Part shown: piece by piece, positions 33,947-48,229 of the stretch
Layout of the letters: each line of letters starts with the position of its first letter
Position numbering within the stretch: position 1 is the stretch's first letter
Origin: Nymphaea colorata
Taxonomy: Eukaryota; Streptophyta; Magnoliopsida; Nymphaeales; Nymphaeaceae
Length of the DNA stretch: 64,000 bases
Reading direction: 5' to 3'
NCBI RefSeq assembly: GCF_008831285.2
Contig: NC_045149.1
Coordinates: forward strand, 17,313,035-17,377,034
The notes under the pieces: generated by a model
The model's database searches: none
What the model was told of the DNA's origin: nothing
What the model saw: only the letters and a program-made list of their open reading frames with translations
Translations under genes and position numbers: made by a program

Positions 33947-36900
33947 TCAGCTAGCATCGGCTGCGCTTGCAGTCACCGGGCGGTTAACCAAACGACATTT
34001 GGGAACAAGCTTCTGTAGCATTGACGTGCCTTGAAATGTCATCATCTGCACGTCTCTCGTGTATTCTGAGACCTGCAGAAGTTAATACGACCATCACATT
34101 TTAGTATTCTCCCATGTTGATAAAAAAAAAAGTCGTACATATTTGCCTTTTTATTTTGGATAATCGTGAACACTTCCGACATCAATGAGCAAAAAAGGGA
34201 AAGACACTCCACCTGTTCGGGGGTCATCTTTGAGAAACCAAATCTTTTAGTCCATATAGACTCGGCCTCATCGGCAGCTGGCAGAACAAGGTTCTTTACT
34301 TCCAAAAATCCAAGAAACCGCTCTATGCAAGTGAATAGTGATTGGAAATAACCCTGAAATAGAAGCATATGAAAGATATCGCAACAAGGCAAAACATCAG
34401 AATAAAAAAGAATTAGGTTGAACCAAATTACAGATTCATACATGTGGATAATCTCTGACAAACTTAGATCCAATGCTGACATGACTTCAAGTATCCACTA
34501 ATTCAGATTGGAAGTGATGCATGAAAGCATGATGATGCAGAACCAAACACAATTACATTTAGAAAGCATGAACAATTTGGTCTGGAAACACATCATGGGC
34601 AAGACGTATACTAATTAGGATTTGAAGAGGTGAACTTGAAAATACTTGGGTCATCATGGTAAGTAATTTAGAAGCTTTTAGCAGCGCCAGAAACAAATCC
34701 AGAAAGACAACATCTCATTTCTATCTATGCAGAGCAAGCCTAGCAAGCATGCACCCTTCAATCTTAGTAAAAGTCACGGCTTGAAGCATGGTGTATGTAA
34801 TACAATCAATTTGTCAATTACATGAATCATTGACACAAAGTGCAAGATGTAACCTATTTTGCAGCTGAACCAAATACGGCTGGTATTCAAATGCTTATCC
34901 ATCAATAACTTGCAAGTGAGTCCATGTAAATTACAGGAATGAAGGAAATGATAGAATCAGTTCGAAGCAACCATATTGCAAGTAGAAATGACCAAATACA
35001 TCAGGGCTCATACATCATATTCACTAAAGCTCAAACTTTAAATAATTTTTCAAACACGCTTATTTGACAAAAAGTTCGTCCTACCACTATTTACTGAGAA
35101 GTTCAATGGCCACTATAAAAAACTAGTAGATGTGAAAGCAATCCCACAAGAAAAGTAAGAAGTGGATGGACTCCGTCCCAGTCCTTTCCAAGTGAAGGAA
35201 AAACCAATTGAATCAAGTTAAAGCTTCTGTTTCTAGGGCAGGTCTTGTGCAGCTGTGCATACTTATTATTGTTATTGTGGATGGGAAAGATGAGAAAGTA
35301 GTTTTGGAGTGTTAAAGCGTAAAATATCTCAAAGCTTACATCTTAAAGTCAAAAGCAGTCCTCTGATAGACAGAAAACAAGAATTTTATTCACTGCAATT
35401 AGATGGAATGAAATGCCAGTAGAACTAAAGCTGGATCTTCCAATCATATTACAGGAAGCACAAAAAAGCAAGAGAGACAGCCCTTCGTACCTTTCCTTGA
35501 TTTCCACTCGTAGTTGCAACCAATGGGAGCTCCGCAACTTCCTTCCCAAATATTCTGAGAATTCCCGCTGATACAACAACTGAGCTGCATACACAAAATG
35601 GAGGCAATTGTCAGCAAACACTCCTTAATGAAGACTAACTGCAGCATAAATTTTGCACATCCAACGAAGTTCCATACTTTACTTTCAATACTGCACAGTA
35701 AACACCACCAAATTCTTGACCTCTTATATTCCTTCTGAAGAAGATAAAACTTGGATCAGTTTCACTCAGAAGGTTCGGCAAGGAAAATCAAATTAACATA
35801 ACCAAAAGGCCATAGACCACAGCAGGGCAAGCAAATAAAGACAAATTCTCACCCATAGACCATTGGTGGGATCATATCCCGACCTGTTGCCGTGTCAACG
35901 ATAGGATCAAAGCAATCCTGAAATCAAAGAGACAACGTGGAAAGATTCATAAGTACTTCCAAACAGGAACTGTAAGTGCAACAATGTTCAGGTTCTACAC
36001 TTACAAAATATGTGGTGTTTATTATAGAAACAGAAGTTCCCCAAGCAGCAATTTAACATACAGAGCAGGTAATAAACGTACACTTACATGGCTTACATAC
36101 AAAACACAGTTCCATATATAGGCCTTACATATAGGACACAAGGATTGTGCATGTGTATGCATTTTTGCACATGTATGTGAGTGTGACATTTTGATAATGT
36201 AACTATAACATCAGGAATATTTTGCATCAAGAAGACAGGTAACCAGCTTTATATGTCCTCCTACATAGATGCTTAGCGATGAATTAAGAACACGCTGCCA
36301 AATATAGTGATTCCAAACTGGCACCAAGACCAGCACCAATCATATTAGACTAGAAAGCCAAAGTATAAAAAAATGATGATAAAGGACAATTGACAAATAA
36401 GATGATTACTTGAAAAATAGCGACAGCTTTTGACAGTAACAATCTGCTATCAGGTGAAGCATTTCTGCCGCTAAGAAGCTGCCAACTTATATCAAGATCG
36501 GCATTAACAACTGTGTCCTTCTCTTCAAGTTTCTTCCTGACAATATTTGAAAGAGAAGGAGGAAGCTTCTCTGCACCACGGAGAATTAGCTTCTGCAGAG
36601 ATGTATTAATCCGACTGCAGTCTGTGCAGCAGAACCACTTCTCTTTTGGTAATTCCTATTAAAAGGCAATGAAAAATGAGTAAAAGTCCCATATTAAGGA
36701 TTCATATTTCAAAAAACGGAACTCATCTAGCAAATCCGTACCTTCAGATCACCAAGTCCATGGTCCCTCAAGCAACCAACATGAAACTCTCGCTCACACT
36801 ATACAAAACAAGTGCACAGCTTAAACAATGGCAGTGAGAGCACAGAACTCTTAAGAAATAAGGAGCTCCAAATAGAAAATAAGCAGATAAGCAGATGACG

Positions 36901-39186
36901 TCAGGTGTTACCTGATCACAAAGCATAACAGTTCGAGGGCCAAATCCTGATTTGCTAAAATCATGACCCCTGAGAGTTCAGCAGCACCAGAAGTAAATGC
37001 ATAACTCAAACAAAACTAAGTGTTTGAAATAGTCAACGAAAAATATGCATGTATAGATCTCAACATAAATGCACTAACTTGTTTTCACTTAAGTTTATAC
37101 ACAATAAGAAAAGAAATGCATTTATAATGAATGTGCACATGCAGGTACAACTAAATCAAAGCCCTTCAAAACGAACATGTTTAAAATGATATTTGCATAC
37201 TGACCTGCATAACACGCAACCACCAATTTCAACTTGTGGCTTCTTGACAACACGAGTGCAACGATAACGTAAATTCTCCAAAGCCTCCACATCCGGAATT
37301 CTCCCAGCAGCTAATGCATTTTGGCTTTGAGCTGCATTCCGTTCTTGTTCAAAATTACGTCCGCAATATGAACAATACCAATTACCACGTGGGATGCATG
37401 AAAGAGCTACACATTCTGGAAAGAAAAGTAAAGGTCATAGACTCTTTTTTTTTTAAATCACATAGCTAAAATTTCTGAAAAACCTAAATATGCAGTCCTT
37501 GGCCCACGAAGACCTTACAACATTGTAAAAAAAATGCCTTCTTGGCCAGATAATAACCAGCTCAGTCGGATCCAGCATCTATCTGACCCAAATTTGAACC
37601 CCATGTCATTTTGGGTTTGATCAGGTCCAACCTAATCCAAAATATTTTATTTTGGCTTTTCTTTACTTTATCTATGAAAGTAACCTAGAAGATGAACAAA
37701 TGCCAAATTCAAGAATCAGTTTTAGAAAGAAAAACTATACAATTTTTGGGTTTGAGCAGGTCCAGCCAAATCAAAATATTTTGTTTTTTTATTTGACTTC
37801 TTTATTGATTGCCACATGCTCTATTATAGATATAGATAAGTGTTGTACGAACCTCCACCTTGAGGTTCCGTATTTGTAAAATAGTCTCGAAGATTAACAA
37901 AATAAAAGATTAGAAAAATATGGAAAAACTATAAAATAAAATGACAAATATGACAGGTCAGGCACCCAAACTACAAGACCAGTATGTTTTCATCCTTAGA
38001 TGCATACATGGCAATTTTTTAGACTGTGTACAACTTAGTATTGTTTTGATAAGGTCAAACTACTATCATTTCAAGCCCTTTTAATATGAATCCCCATGTT
38101 GTTGTACATACACACCCATATCTTACTGATTAGATCTCAAAGAAGGAGTGAAGGACAGACTTGGACAAAACTGTAGTTAAGATGAAACTTTTTCAAGGTG
38201 ATTTAAGTTCTTCTGGTGTTCGATTATCATTTTTCATCTATGAGAAATTTGTTTACTATAGATAAAGCTACCCCTCGTCCAAAAAGGAATTGTATCAAAC
38301 CATGCAGAATGGTTGGGAACTTCAGCAATTTCACTATCAAATGAAAAAGAAATCATTATGCATTATGATTGCGATGAACATAAACATTGTAATAACCAAA
38401 TCTGACAACTCAAGGGATTTTATGTGATTTTCAAATCTTTATTAGTGACCCTACTAAAAACTACAGTTTAGAATTTGCAAACTATGTAGTGTGTACTGTA
38501 ACATTCATCAGTGGGGCCAACAGTTATGCCGTATTGCAAAAAAATCATAAATTTAGTTTTGTGCTTAAAATTTCAAATATAGAAAAAATATAGAAAAATA
38601 AACAAAAAATATGTTTTCTATAAAAAACATGTAACAAATAAATACAGACTTATAACAATGAACATTCATCAATCTAACATAACATAATCATAAGGTCATA
38701 CCCATCAAGGTATAAGTCTTATACATCACAAAGTAAGTCACAAGGGTGCTTTAAAATGCACCCAATGCAGGAGCTGCACCCAAGCCGCACCTGCTTCTTT
38801 CCCTCTTTTTTTTCCCCTCTTCTTTATCTACCTTCTTTTTTTTCTCCCTCTCTCTCTTTTTGTTTCCATCCTATTTTCCCCACTCTCTCTCACTCTCTCT
38901 CTTTCAGATTTTCAGCATTCTTCAACCAGTTAGACAGTCACATGCCTCTCTGTCCCCCCCCCTCCCCCCCCCCAAAAAAAAGGACAGTGAAAAGATGGCA
39001 AGTCTGTCATCCTTAAAAAGGATGACCAGACTGCCAATATTAAAAAAAAATATATTTTATTCAATTTAAATTTTAAAAATAAACTACATTCAATTTCCAT
39101 ATGACTTTAAAATGCACCCAGAGACAAAATGGCCTTTGAATAAAATTTAATTTTCAATAAAAAATATAAACATAAAACATTATTAC

Positions 39187-39219
<33 letters not shown>

Positions 39220-42200
39220 TAAGCACCCAAGTTTTTTGAGATATACCACACCGGCACCTGCATCCGCACCCATGTGACATAGATCACAAGATAAACTTGT
39301 TCAATGCAAATAATAAATGAACAATATTTTAAACCACAAAAAATGGGAAGAAATTGGAAAACTCTCTTTCTTCAACCACAAAACAATCTCCTACACACAA
39401 ATCTAGCTTCGAACCAACATTTTCTCCCTAAAAGCAGCAACATCTTCCTCACACTCAACTCTTAAGTCTTAAGGCTTGTAGGAGTTGGGTTAAGATGGCT
39501 TATTAAAACCCGAAAGGAAAAATAGGGGGTCAAGGCACCCTTTTCTTCCCTCCCCCTTCCCCCTCCTCCCCCCAACATAACATACGGAATGAATCGCCTG
39601 TATAGTAAAATATGAGGCCATATCATAAGATACATCGTGATACAGGTAAGATACACGATGTATCTGGTTACTTGAATGTATCATAAAGCTAAATAGTTAC
39701 GATATCTACCAGTATGATAAGGGCCCATCCCATACGACGCATACAACATTGACTTGAATATCAATTAAATCTCATTATATAAAATGATGTGTCATAACTC
39801 ATTATGCCAAGTTTGCACATATGCAGCAGGAAAAAATGCAGGCTGCCATTCCATAGGGAAAAGTACATTATAGTGATGAATCATGTGGTCTCCTACTGAT
39901 GAAACAAGAGGAGAGCATCTTTTGAACATTCACAAAGAACAGCACTTTCTAACACTTTTAACCTGAACTCTTTTTTAGATTTATTATGTGTAGACACAAC
40001 ACAAATCCTAAATAATATTTTTCAGTGCAAAACAGAAAAGAGATATCACCTGTATGAAAGGCCCTTGGACATCCATCACACAGCAGGAGGTCTCCACCAT
40101 CCCCACAAATGGTACAGAGATCATCATTATCATTAGCAGACATCTTCCGACCTTTTAAGAGTGACATTGCTAGCTCATGAAGGGAAACTCCATCCGAGGT
40201 GTAAATATGCAGGTACCTGGATAATATGCAACACCTTAAGTGGATAGGAATCACGGGATAAGTAAAAAACAGCCAACCCAAACTAAACAGTCATAGAAAA
40301 CTCACGGTTTACGACGTGATGCCCAGCCAGCATGAGCTTCAAACTGTGAGGGGCTGACCTGAAATTAATGAGCACTCAAATCCATCAGATCTTTGTGAGG
40401 GGTGTATAAATGCATGTGGAATGATACAATAGGAAGAATACATCAAGTACCTCACTGTTGCAGCAATAACAGAATATGCCAAATCCCTGTTTATATCCTT
40501 CAAGTAATCTCTGTTAGAAAAAATGAAAAATCATCAGAAAGTTAAAAGATATTAACAGCCACAGGGACACTGCTTTGGTAGTAACTCTTTAGTATTGAAC
40601 AACCTGACCACGAGCATAGTATGCCACTTCAGTTCCATCAGGTAGACCCTTTGACATAAACACCAACTTGTGCAGGCCCAAGTCTCTACAAAACACAATT
40701 TCCAGTCTTATTAAATATCTTTGTAAAATTATTTTAAAAAATGATAATCAGTATAGGAAGGACTAGTAATGTTGCAAAAATAGAGTTAGAGTACGAACTT
40801 CCTAGTCAGCTTAGCTGGTGCACTCTTTCTCTTTGACACCTTATGCCCTGGAATGATACCAGTGGATTTGGGTGTAACCACTGGTTTTGGTAACCTGAAT
40901 AGGCATGATGAGACAATCAGAAACCACAGTAACGATGCATTAGGAGCATAATGAAGTCAAAATTCAAGTAATCATTCAAACAACAGGTCAAAGTTCTAGC
41001 TCAGACACAATCACACAACAAACAAAAGATCAAAGGTGGATGAAAAGTAAACCATTTGTACACAACAAGAGTTTTCATTTTCTATCAATCATAAGGACAA
41101 AAGGAAAGGCCAATTCAACTCTTATCAGCTTAAACTTATAAGACCATATATTCAACCGAAACAGATGAATATGAATGCAAATAAACATGTTTAAATTTCG
41201 AACATAGGACATCATCACTAGTTAGGCAAGCAAGAAAATGTGTTTGTCTATGACTGAGCACTTGGTGATCCATGTAAGAGAAAAGGACCCTGACTCCATG
41301 AAAAGAAGAACCTTGATTAAAAATTCTGCCTGCACCAAAAAAAAAAAGGTAAAGAAGCACATATATAAACTATAAAGTACATGTTCTAGTTTACTGTTTG
41401 GAATGACTACATTGCATATTTTCAGTCTGGACATTTTACAAGTGGTGTTTATGTGGTTTTAAATGCATAAAATAGTGGATATCTTACCCAGTTTCTTCTA
41501 AAGATCTGAAATCTGGTTTAATCTGGAATTAGTGATAAACTCATAATAATTTAGTACTGTCAGTTTTTGTTGTTCTAACATGCAGAACTAGGGAAAGTCC
41601 GCATCCAACCACTCCAAACCTCCACCATGGAAGAACAATGTGAAATTTTGTAGACTCAAACATTAGTGAAGCAGAGAGTGATTGTAATTTTCCTTTTCCT
41701 ACTGAGCCAAGTAGCTCATCCAATCTTATTTTAAATGCATTTAGGGCTTTTAAGTTTACTTTAATGACCTTCGGCCAACAAACTCAAACATCAGAGTGTA
41801 CCATAAACTTTATTCGTCATATACATCATATGCAGAAACAAAAATCTGCTTCTTCCCAAAAAAGTGCCAGATTTTGTCACAGATGGAAAGTCCATGAGGC
41901 TAGTCTAGGAACAAAGATAGACAATATGTTCATGAAACCAGGAGACAAAATTTATGCTTTGAGACATAATAAAAGTGAAGCTCTACAAAATTTCCTAAAA
42001 TAAAACCGACAGAGTAAGTTAAATACAATAAACCAGAAATTTTTTTTTTTAACATCTAATGAATTGACAACCAAAGGATGAATCACATTTAAATTGATCA
42101 ATGTTTAAATCTCGCTCAATCAAGTTGCTGACTCAGCTCGATTCAGCCCCTCCCAGGCCAACCAACAGGGGGACTTGGTCTAACCCAAAACTAGGTTTGA

Positions 42201-42691
42201 GGTGCCCAGAACTTGTTTCACTCACTTGGTTCACTAGTTTCTACGTCACAAGGATGTGTTATTTTTGCACCCACACCTGCGTTCAGAATCATTTTTGTGT
42301 CCCACCTGCAACAACACGTGTAGGTGCAAATGTGGCATTGATACAGTGCCGGACACAGTCATGTGCATCCAGTGAAGTTAGCCACACCGAACTACCCTCT
42401 TGTTAGCTTGAAAAATAGGGAAACAGAATGAAAATGGGGATTAAGGTTCGACCAGACGCCATTGCCCATTTGATTGACCTGTTTCCATCACGCCCCACCC
42501 CCCCCTCTCAAACTCGTCACTCTGGCAGCATCTATGCTCCTCTTGACATCATCCAACCCATTCTCTAAGGAACTTGGCAAGTTGGCATACCTCCTCTCAT
42601 CAGCAACATTTGCTCCAGCAATCTCTCTCTCTCTCTCTCTCTCTCCTTCAAACATCTTTCAAAGGGTCGAGATCCACACCCTCAGCATATT

Positions 42692-42757
<66 letters not shown>

Positions 42758-45654
42758 GTAAATACCTACCAGACCACTAAGTTAAGAGACAAATACCAGA
42801 CCTCTTAATTTTGCATTAAAAAATATTATAAGCAAAATGTTGAAATGTGAACATCCTAACATGTTCATAAACAGTAATTCAATGTAAACCATGTTTTAAT
42901 TCAAGTTATTTTTGTAAAAACAAAACTGATTTTTCTACTATCAAAATATGGATGCTATAAAAGTCGTTCATGTTTTGGTCATTAAAACAACATGATTAAA
43001 GTAAAAAAATGACTAATTTAGTACATGACTACATGTACATCATCAAATCACTCTTAAGATCATATCCATAGGTTAGATTGCATAAAAAGACTTCAACAAT
43101 GATTTTTAGTAGGTTTGATTTTTGTCTCTTTCCTAAGTGGTCTGGTGCGTGTGTGTGTGTGTGTATCTATATACCTCACTGCACCCACCCCAAATTCTTT
43201 TTGAAAAATCGCTGCACATGCGCCCCACAACTGTGTGATGTAGACTAGTTTGACCCACCTAAAATATGGCTATAGAAGTTATCTTGACTTTAATGCTTAT
43301 TTTTGTTGAGCAGTTGTTCTTTATTGATATAGAAACGCGACAATCCATTATGTTGAAGTATCCAACTACAAAGCAGCCTAGTGGCCTGGTTTCTTCTTAT
43401 TACATGAGTAAATATAACTTAATCATGCTTTACTTGATGTTAAGGTGACTTATTTCTGAATTATACAAGCAATCACACCATTCTACAACATTTCCATGTA
43501 GATCATATATACCATTTTCCTTTTCAGAAAAAATAGTTAATAAAGCCCTGCAAGGCTGCATGAATCACCGAGTTGACCCTTCGAGACAGGAGCTAATGGA
43601 CAAGTCAAGTCCTGAGTCACTTGGTTTTAGAACATCGGAATTGGTTGATGAAGAAAAACCAAAAAAAATAATAATAAGCATTTTTTAAGAATCAAAGAAG
43701 CCACTGAAAAAAGTGAAAACTGGAAAATCAGACTTAAACAATTGGACTTGCAAGGGAATTTTACTTTTATATTCTGTTTACATGTCATTTTAAGCTTTGC
43801 TGTTTATGAAAACAAACCGACAATTTTTCACACACAAAGGCCACAAGTAAGTTTCCAGATTGGAAAATAAACAGAAAATAGTAGTTTGACACAACTTTAA
43901 TAGATATATACCAACATAAAAAGGTAATAAAACAAATAGTTGAACTAGTAATTGCTTACCTTGCACCATATGATTTCTTTACAGGTGTTTGCTGAGGAGA
44001 TAGACATTTATTGCAAAGTTGTCGTGATTTTCCATGAGTTGTGACACCAATTGGTTCTAAATGAGAGAAAACGAAGGATTTTCAAAAATCTGAACTAAAC
44101 GAACTTGCAAGTCAAGCAATTAGATAAATGCATAATAATGTATTGCTAAAGTTATCAGAAGTCATGCAGAAAGAAATTCGTAAACATCCTTATTACTTTT
44201 GCAGCGTTGACAAGTGACTGCCTGGTTTGCCGATAAACGTAGTTCCGTTTGCATCCGTTCCTCGAACAATTCCAGCGGAGTTCCAACGCATGAACGCAGA
44301 ACATCACGTATGGACCTCCCATTCTCCAAGTAAATATAATCAATTGCACGTTTATTAAGACTCCCAGCGTGCAGTTCAAACACGACAGGAGTAACGGTCT
44401 GCAAATTATCAAAGTCATTCAGTCATGTCAGTCCCAGATATTCTTTCCCGAATGATCTAGTGGGTAAGATTAACCGCATGCTTACTTGTTTGCCTTTGCA
44501 GGCTCCACAGAAACAGAGAATCATTCCATCTTTTATTACCCCTCGAAGTGGTTCCTAATAATTAACAATACATATGTGACAAGAATGGCATGGATAAATT
44601 CAACAAAGAACAATTGACGAACGCACCAAACACTGATTAAATGCTTAAAGCTCACAACTAATACCTTTCCTGAGGACCGACGACATAAATAATGAACCTT
44701 GCATCCATTTAGTACACCAGTTCCAAGCAATTCCTTGATTGTTTTGGGGAACTGGGTCAAGGTAATCTTCTTCGACATTTTCAGTTCGAGCTTCTTTGAG
44801 TTCTCCTGGATATTGCAACTATTTGCCCCCGCATCATCGGTGGATGATCCAGACTCCTCCTGATCCCTGGCACAGATTACTGCTGAAGATGACCCCTCTG
44901 CAATTTTCGATCCTAATTCCTCTTCCACTTTGGGGCATATCGGCTCTTTTCCATCTAAACCTTCAGCAAATTCCACCGACACCGAGTTTCCCCTTTCCAC
45001 GTCTGCCACAAGAACCGATGAAGGATCATCCTCTGCATCGGTTTTCCCTTTCTTGGCAACAGCATCATCTTCCGAACCACCTTGCTTCCCAACAACCTCA
45101 CTACTATCCTGCTGCGCCTTCAGGGCATTGGCGTCGCCAATGAGACGCCTCCTCTTGAAAACTCGTATTGGTTCAGAAGCCCTTTGTTGCCTGCCGAAAG
45201 GACGTTCGCTATCCTCCAATTCAGGATCCCCTTGGACGCCATTCAACCTCTTGAATTCCGACCTGGTAATCCTCCTCAGCGAGACCCATGGCTTAGAAAC
45301 CGGCGTCTTCTCATCCTTCTCTGTGTTGTCTCCATTGTCGACATCAACCTCATCGATTGCATTTGTTACCTTCGCTTCCGGTTCTGAAAGAACAGTCGAG
45401 ACATCTGGAACAGGAGAAGGGTTAAGATCGCTCTCCACTTTAACGCTCTGATTCTCCTCAGCAGCAACCTCAGGGTAAGGGATCGTGTCTTTCGTCCGGC
45501 ATCTCCGCTGCCCCAGCGACCCAATGAGCTCCACCTGAACCTTCGCCGCGAACTCGAACTCGCGCTTGTGGCCGGCTCTTGGGCTCATAAGCCCCAAAAT
45601 AAACTTCGGCGGTTCATCGGATCCCGACTCCCCGCAGAGAACCCCCTCTGCCAT
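33947..45654 (-). CDS. PHD-finger / GNAT acyltransferase-like nuclear protein with TDBD modules
   Basis: Eighteen exons, transcript order: 44665-45654, 44486-44554, 44197-44398, 43960-44056, 40799-40894, 40604-40685, 40451-40510, 40306-40358, 40050-40216, 37205-37415, 36912-36969, 36742-36798, 36410-36655, 35853-35917, 35678-35734, 35491-35584, 34213-34353 and 33947-34072; 2871 nt, 956 residues. Residues 1-300 are acidic and low complexity. Two TDBD-like modules follow: about 302-400 ([25 protein letters not shown]) and 485-575 ([22 protein letters not shown]). PHD1 (about 584-626, [18 protein letters not shown]) and PHD2 (about 672-735, [14 protein letters not shown]) keep all Cys/His ligands. 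The C-terminus (about 825-930) is a GNAT fold with the acetyl-CoA loop GNQGKGYF. Relatives are IDM1/ROS4-like proteins that read histone marks and may acetylate histones (family knowledge). Catalysis is not shown here. The exon 5 donor (AA|GTTCGT) is weak but fits the frame. Confidence 0.93.
37416..40049 (-). other. 2.6-kb intron 9 of the PHD/GNAT gene
   Basis: It separates the two halves of PHD1 (FHT|ECV). It contains C- and T-rich low-complexity DNA at 38.80-38.98 kb, the TA/CA-linked repeat at 39.19-39.29 kb and AT-rich sequence. No gene is seen. Confidence 0.7.
39187..39290 (+). repeat. TA/CA microsatellite with attached GCACC-rich dispersed repeat, copy 1
   Basis: A (TA)n(CA)n run (39187-39219) is followed by gcacccaagttttttgag, accggcacctgcatccgcac and ccatgtgacatagatc. 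The same order occurs at 43148-43250 and 50692-50800. Confidence 0.75.
42621..42754. repeat. Opposed (CT)n and (GA)n microsatellites
   Basis: A CT run at 42621-42645 and a GA run at 42692-42754 (one AA interruption) are reverse complements separated by about 46 bases. Confidence 0.9.
43148..43250 (+). repeat. GCACC-rich dispersed repeat, copy 2
   Basis: A (GT)n run at 43148-43163 and tatata lead into tgcacccaccccaaattctt, a ttttgaaaaat block and gtgtgatgtagac. It matches copy 1 in order and orientation but is more diverged. Confidence 0.6.
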
Positions 45655-46030
45655 TGTCGGCCCGAAAACCCTAAGACGCCGAATCCGGCGAGTTCGAGTC
45701 AGAGGAGAAGACGACCATAATCATTCAACTCATCCCAGAGAAAGAGAAGCAACTAATTCCGATCGACGGGAGCACTCACCCTAAACGGCTTCGATCCGCT
45801 GGAAACCCCAAATCAGGAAGGGGGTTCTTTCCGCGTCTTCTTCCCCGGGGACAAACGAAAGACAACCCGAGATCCGTCAAACGGATGGGGAAGGGAACGA
45901 GGAGGCGCGGTGGGTGCTTAGCTTCTCTCACACACACACACACACAGAGAAAGAGAGAGAGGGAGAGACGGAGACAAAGAGAGGGAGAAGAGCGATAAGA
46001 GGGAAGGAAGGGGGGAATAAATATTCAGAA
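45655..46030 (-). promoter_or_regulatory. 5' leader and likely promoter of the PHD/GNAT gene
   Basis: On the minus strand, a TATA-like aatatttatt at about 46016-46025 precedes a long pyrimidine-rich stretch with a (GT)n run (complement of (AC)n at 45929-45946), as in plant Y-patch promoters. A donor (gtttagg|gtgagt) near 45778 and an acceptor (gcgtcttag|ggtttt) near 45676 suggest a roughly 100-nt leader intron just before the ATG. Confidence 0.4.
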
Positions 46031-46414
46031 TAATTTACAAGATTTGCACCAGAATTATGCTATGTTTCAAGAAAAGGTCACAATTGTTCAGCTTATTACC
46101 TCGAGCCACCTCCTTGCGTCCTTCGTATATCATTTGATAGACAAGCGGAGCGGGGGACAACAACCAACAACACTACTTCGCACGTATTCAACCTCTAATA
46201 ACAATCAATCTTCTTCTCAAGACACTTCATGTCGTTTAAACTTTCGCAATTCGAAATCAACCACAAGAATGTCAATAAAAATGAAAAAGAAAACATAAAA
46301 AACAGTGGTATTGATTTATGAACAGCCTAGAAATTAGTCCCAATGTAATCATATCAATGCGTGATTATGAAAATTAATGTTATTGTCTAATAAATTTTTT
46401 TCAAAATTTGAAGT

Positions 46415-46450
46415 AGATTTATGTTATAAAGTTTTATGAACCTACTTCAA
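46415..46450. repeat. Hairpin relic of the CTACCTC foldback family
   Basis: ttgaagtagatttatg is followed, after about 10 bases, by its near complement ttatgaacctacttcaa. It shares the palindromic core seen at 22.69-22.74 and 48.27-48.31 kb. Confidence 0.5.
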
Positions 46451-48229
46451 TTTTTACCAATTTTTACATAGTTTGGCTTCAACAACAAGAATTTGAAAAT
46501 TAAACTGAAAAAAAAAAAAGAGAAAACATACAGCAGTTTTTTCGAAATAGTTGAGAGGTTTTGTAGCTGTAGAGCGATTACATGACCATGGGAGCGTCCG
46601 CCTCTGGAGGAGGACGAGGGATTCCCTTTTTCCACGAAAATTTGAGAGGGTCGGGCAATCAAAATTGCTGCCCCGTGATCCGGGTTCGCCTAGGTGGACC
46701 CGAGCCCCGACCAATAGAGATCCAGATCCAGATCCAGATGGTGGGACCCGCGCTTGTGTCTGCCGTGGATTCTTCAACCTTCCGTTAAACCCGTTAGGAT
46801 ATTTATTAGGGTTTTAGATAATGTTGTTAAATTGTCGTGTTTTATCAACTCATTTGGATTTAATAGTTCGTTTAACTGTTACTAACTTTGTGAGTTCCTT
46901 TATATAGTTACTTTTTAGTATGTGAATAACGAAACGTGCAGTTCATCTTTTCAGTTGTCCTAGATCTGACCACTTCGCTTCCTATCTAAGAGCTAGAATT
47001 ATGGGATTGAGTTTAACATTTATAGCCAAATGAATGGCACAACTTGGTTATCAAATCCAACTTTTTTATTCGCAATCCGGTGAAAGTTTGGATCTCCCGT
47101 AAAATGCCAGATCAAGCACAGTGTGAAGATGGGCATGATGTCACTGTGATAATGGAATTTCAAAGAAGTTCTTTAGCTATATTTCTATCTTGTTTGGATT
47201 GCTAGGTTGAGGTAAAACAAGCTGCTGCTAAATTCAAGTCAAGCTTGATCCTAAATATGCAGGTCTCATCAGCACTATTCGACGAGGTATCAATTTTACT
47301 AACTTATTTTGGAGCCTTTTGGCAATGGGAACAGTTAAATATGATTCAAAGACTTGGATGAATTCGTAAAACATTGTAACATGCAATCCCATCAATCTGC
47401 TTTGGAATAGTAACAAATTGTTACTGTTGCTTGTTATTATTTTGGGTGTTTATCAGTGAATTTCTACTCCAATTATTCCTTTCAGGTGGTACATGAGCTG
47501 CTTTTCGATTATTGGTAGTTGTTATCCATGGTTTTTTCTTCCTTTTGATCAATGTGCTAATACTTTTTAGTTCAAATAGCAGCATCAAGAGCATTCGTCT
47601 CCTTATCAGTGTAACAACTTTGTGGAATGGCCACAATATTTTACCAACCTCTTACTTGCCAAACAAAATTTCAATTGAAAACGAGATGACCGATTACTTA
47701 ATGCGGTTCTCAATCATTTGAACGAGAAGATGCAGTTGTTCATACACATAACATTCAATTCTAAGAACGGGAATATCTGTCACCATCAAGTACCTGAATC
47801 ACGAACCATTAAACAAATAAAGAAAGATAAAACGCAGTGGGGGAGAGAGAATGAGTGGCGATAGTTGTTGGGACGGTGGCAGTGCTGGTGAGAAAAAAAC
47901 AGTGATAATTTCTGGTAAAGGGCTCCACCTCGCATGATGAACTGAGCCAGGTGGGAGTTTAAAGGCCTTTCAAAAGTTTTCGAAAGGTGATTTTTCCATT
48001 TTATTAGGAAGAAAACGCCTTCACTTGGCAAAGTTAACAATGATCGATTTGAAATCTTCATTTAACGGACGGCCAACTACTCACTTGTTTGTTTCAAAGA
48101 AAAATATGAACCACAGTTTCTGATAAGAATTTTGCAAAAGCAAATTTCCTGCTCGCAATCAAATAGCTCCCATGCACGACGCAAGAGTGGATCTTGATAG
48201 TAGCATTAAGGTAGGGGGGTGATTGTCAA

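Larger units (their letters stand above)
40895..43959 (-). other. 3.1-kb intron 4 of the PHD/GNAT gene
   Basis: The largest intron of the gene. It contains the CT and GA microsatellites at 42621-42754 and a copy of the GCACC-rich repeat at 43148-43250. A GCACC-containing stretch at 42.27-42.37 kb is only loosely similar. Nothing coding is recognised. Confidence 0.7.

Noticed and set aside
44930-45451. 173-residue plus-strand open frame
   Set aside because: Antisense to exon 1 of the PHD/GNAT gene, with composition explained by the opposite strand.
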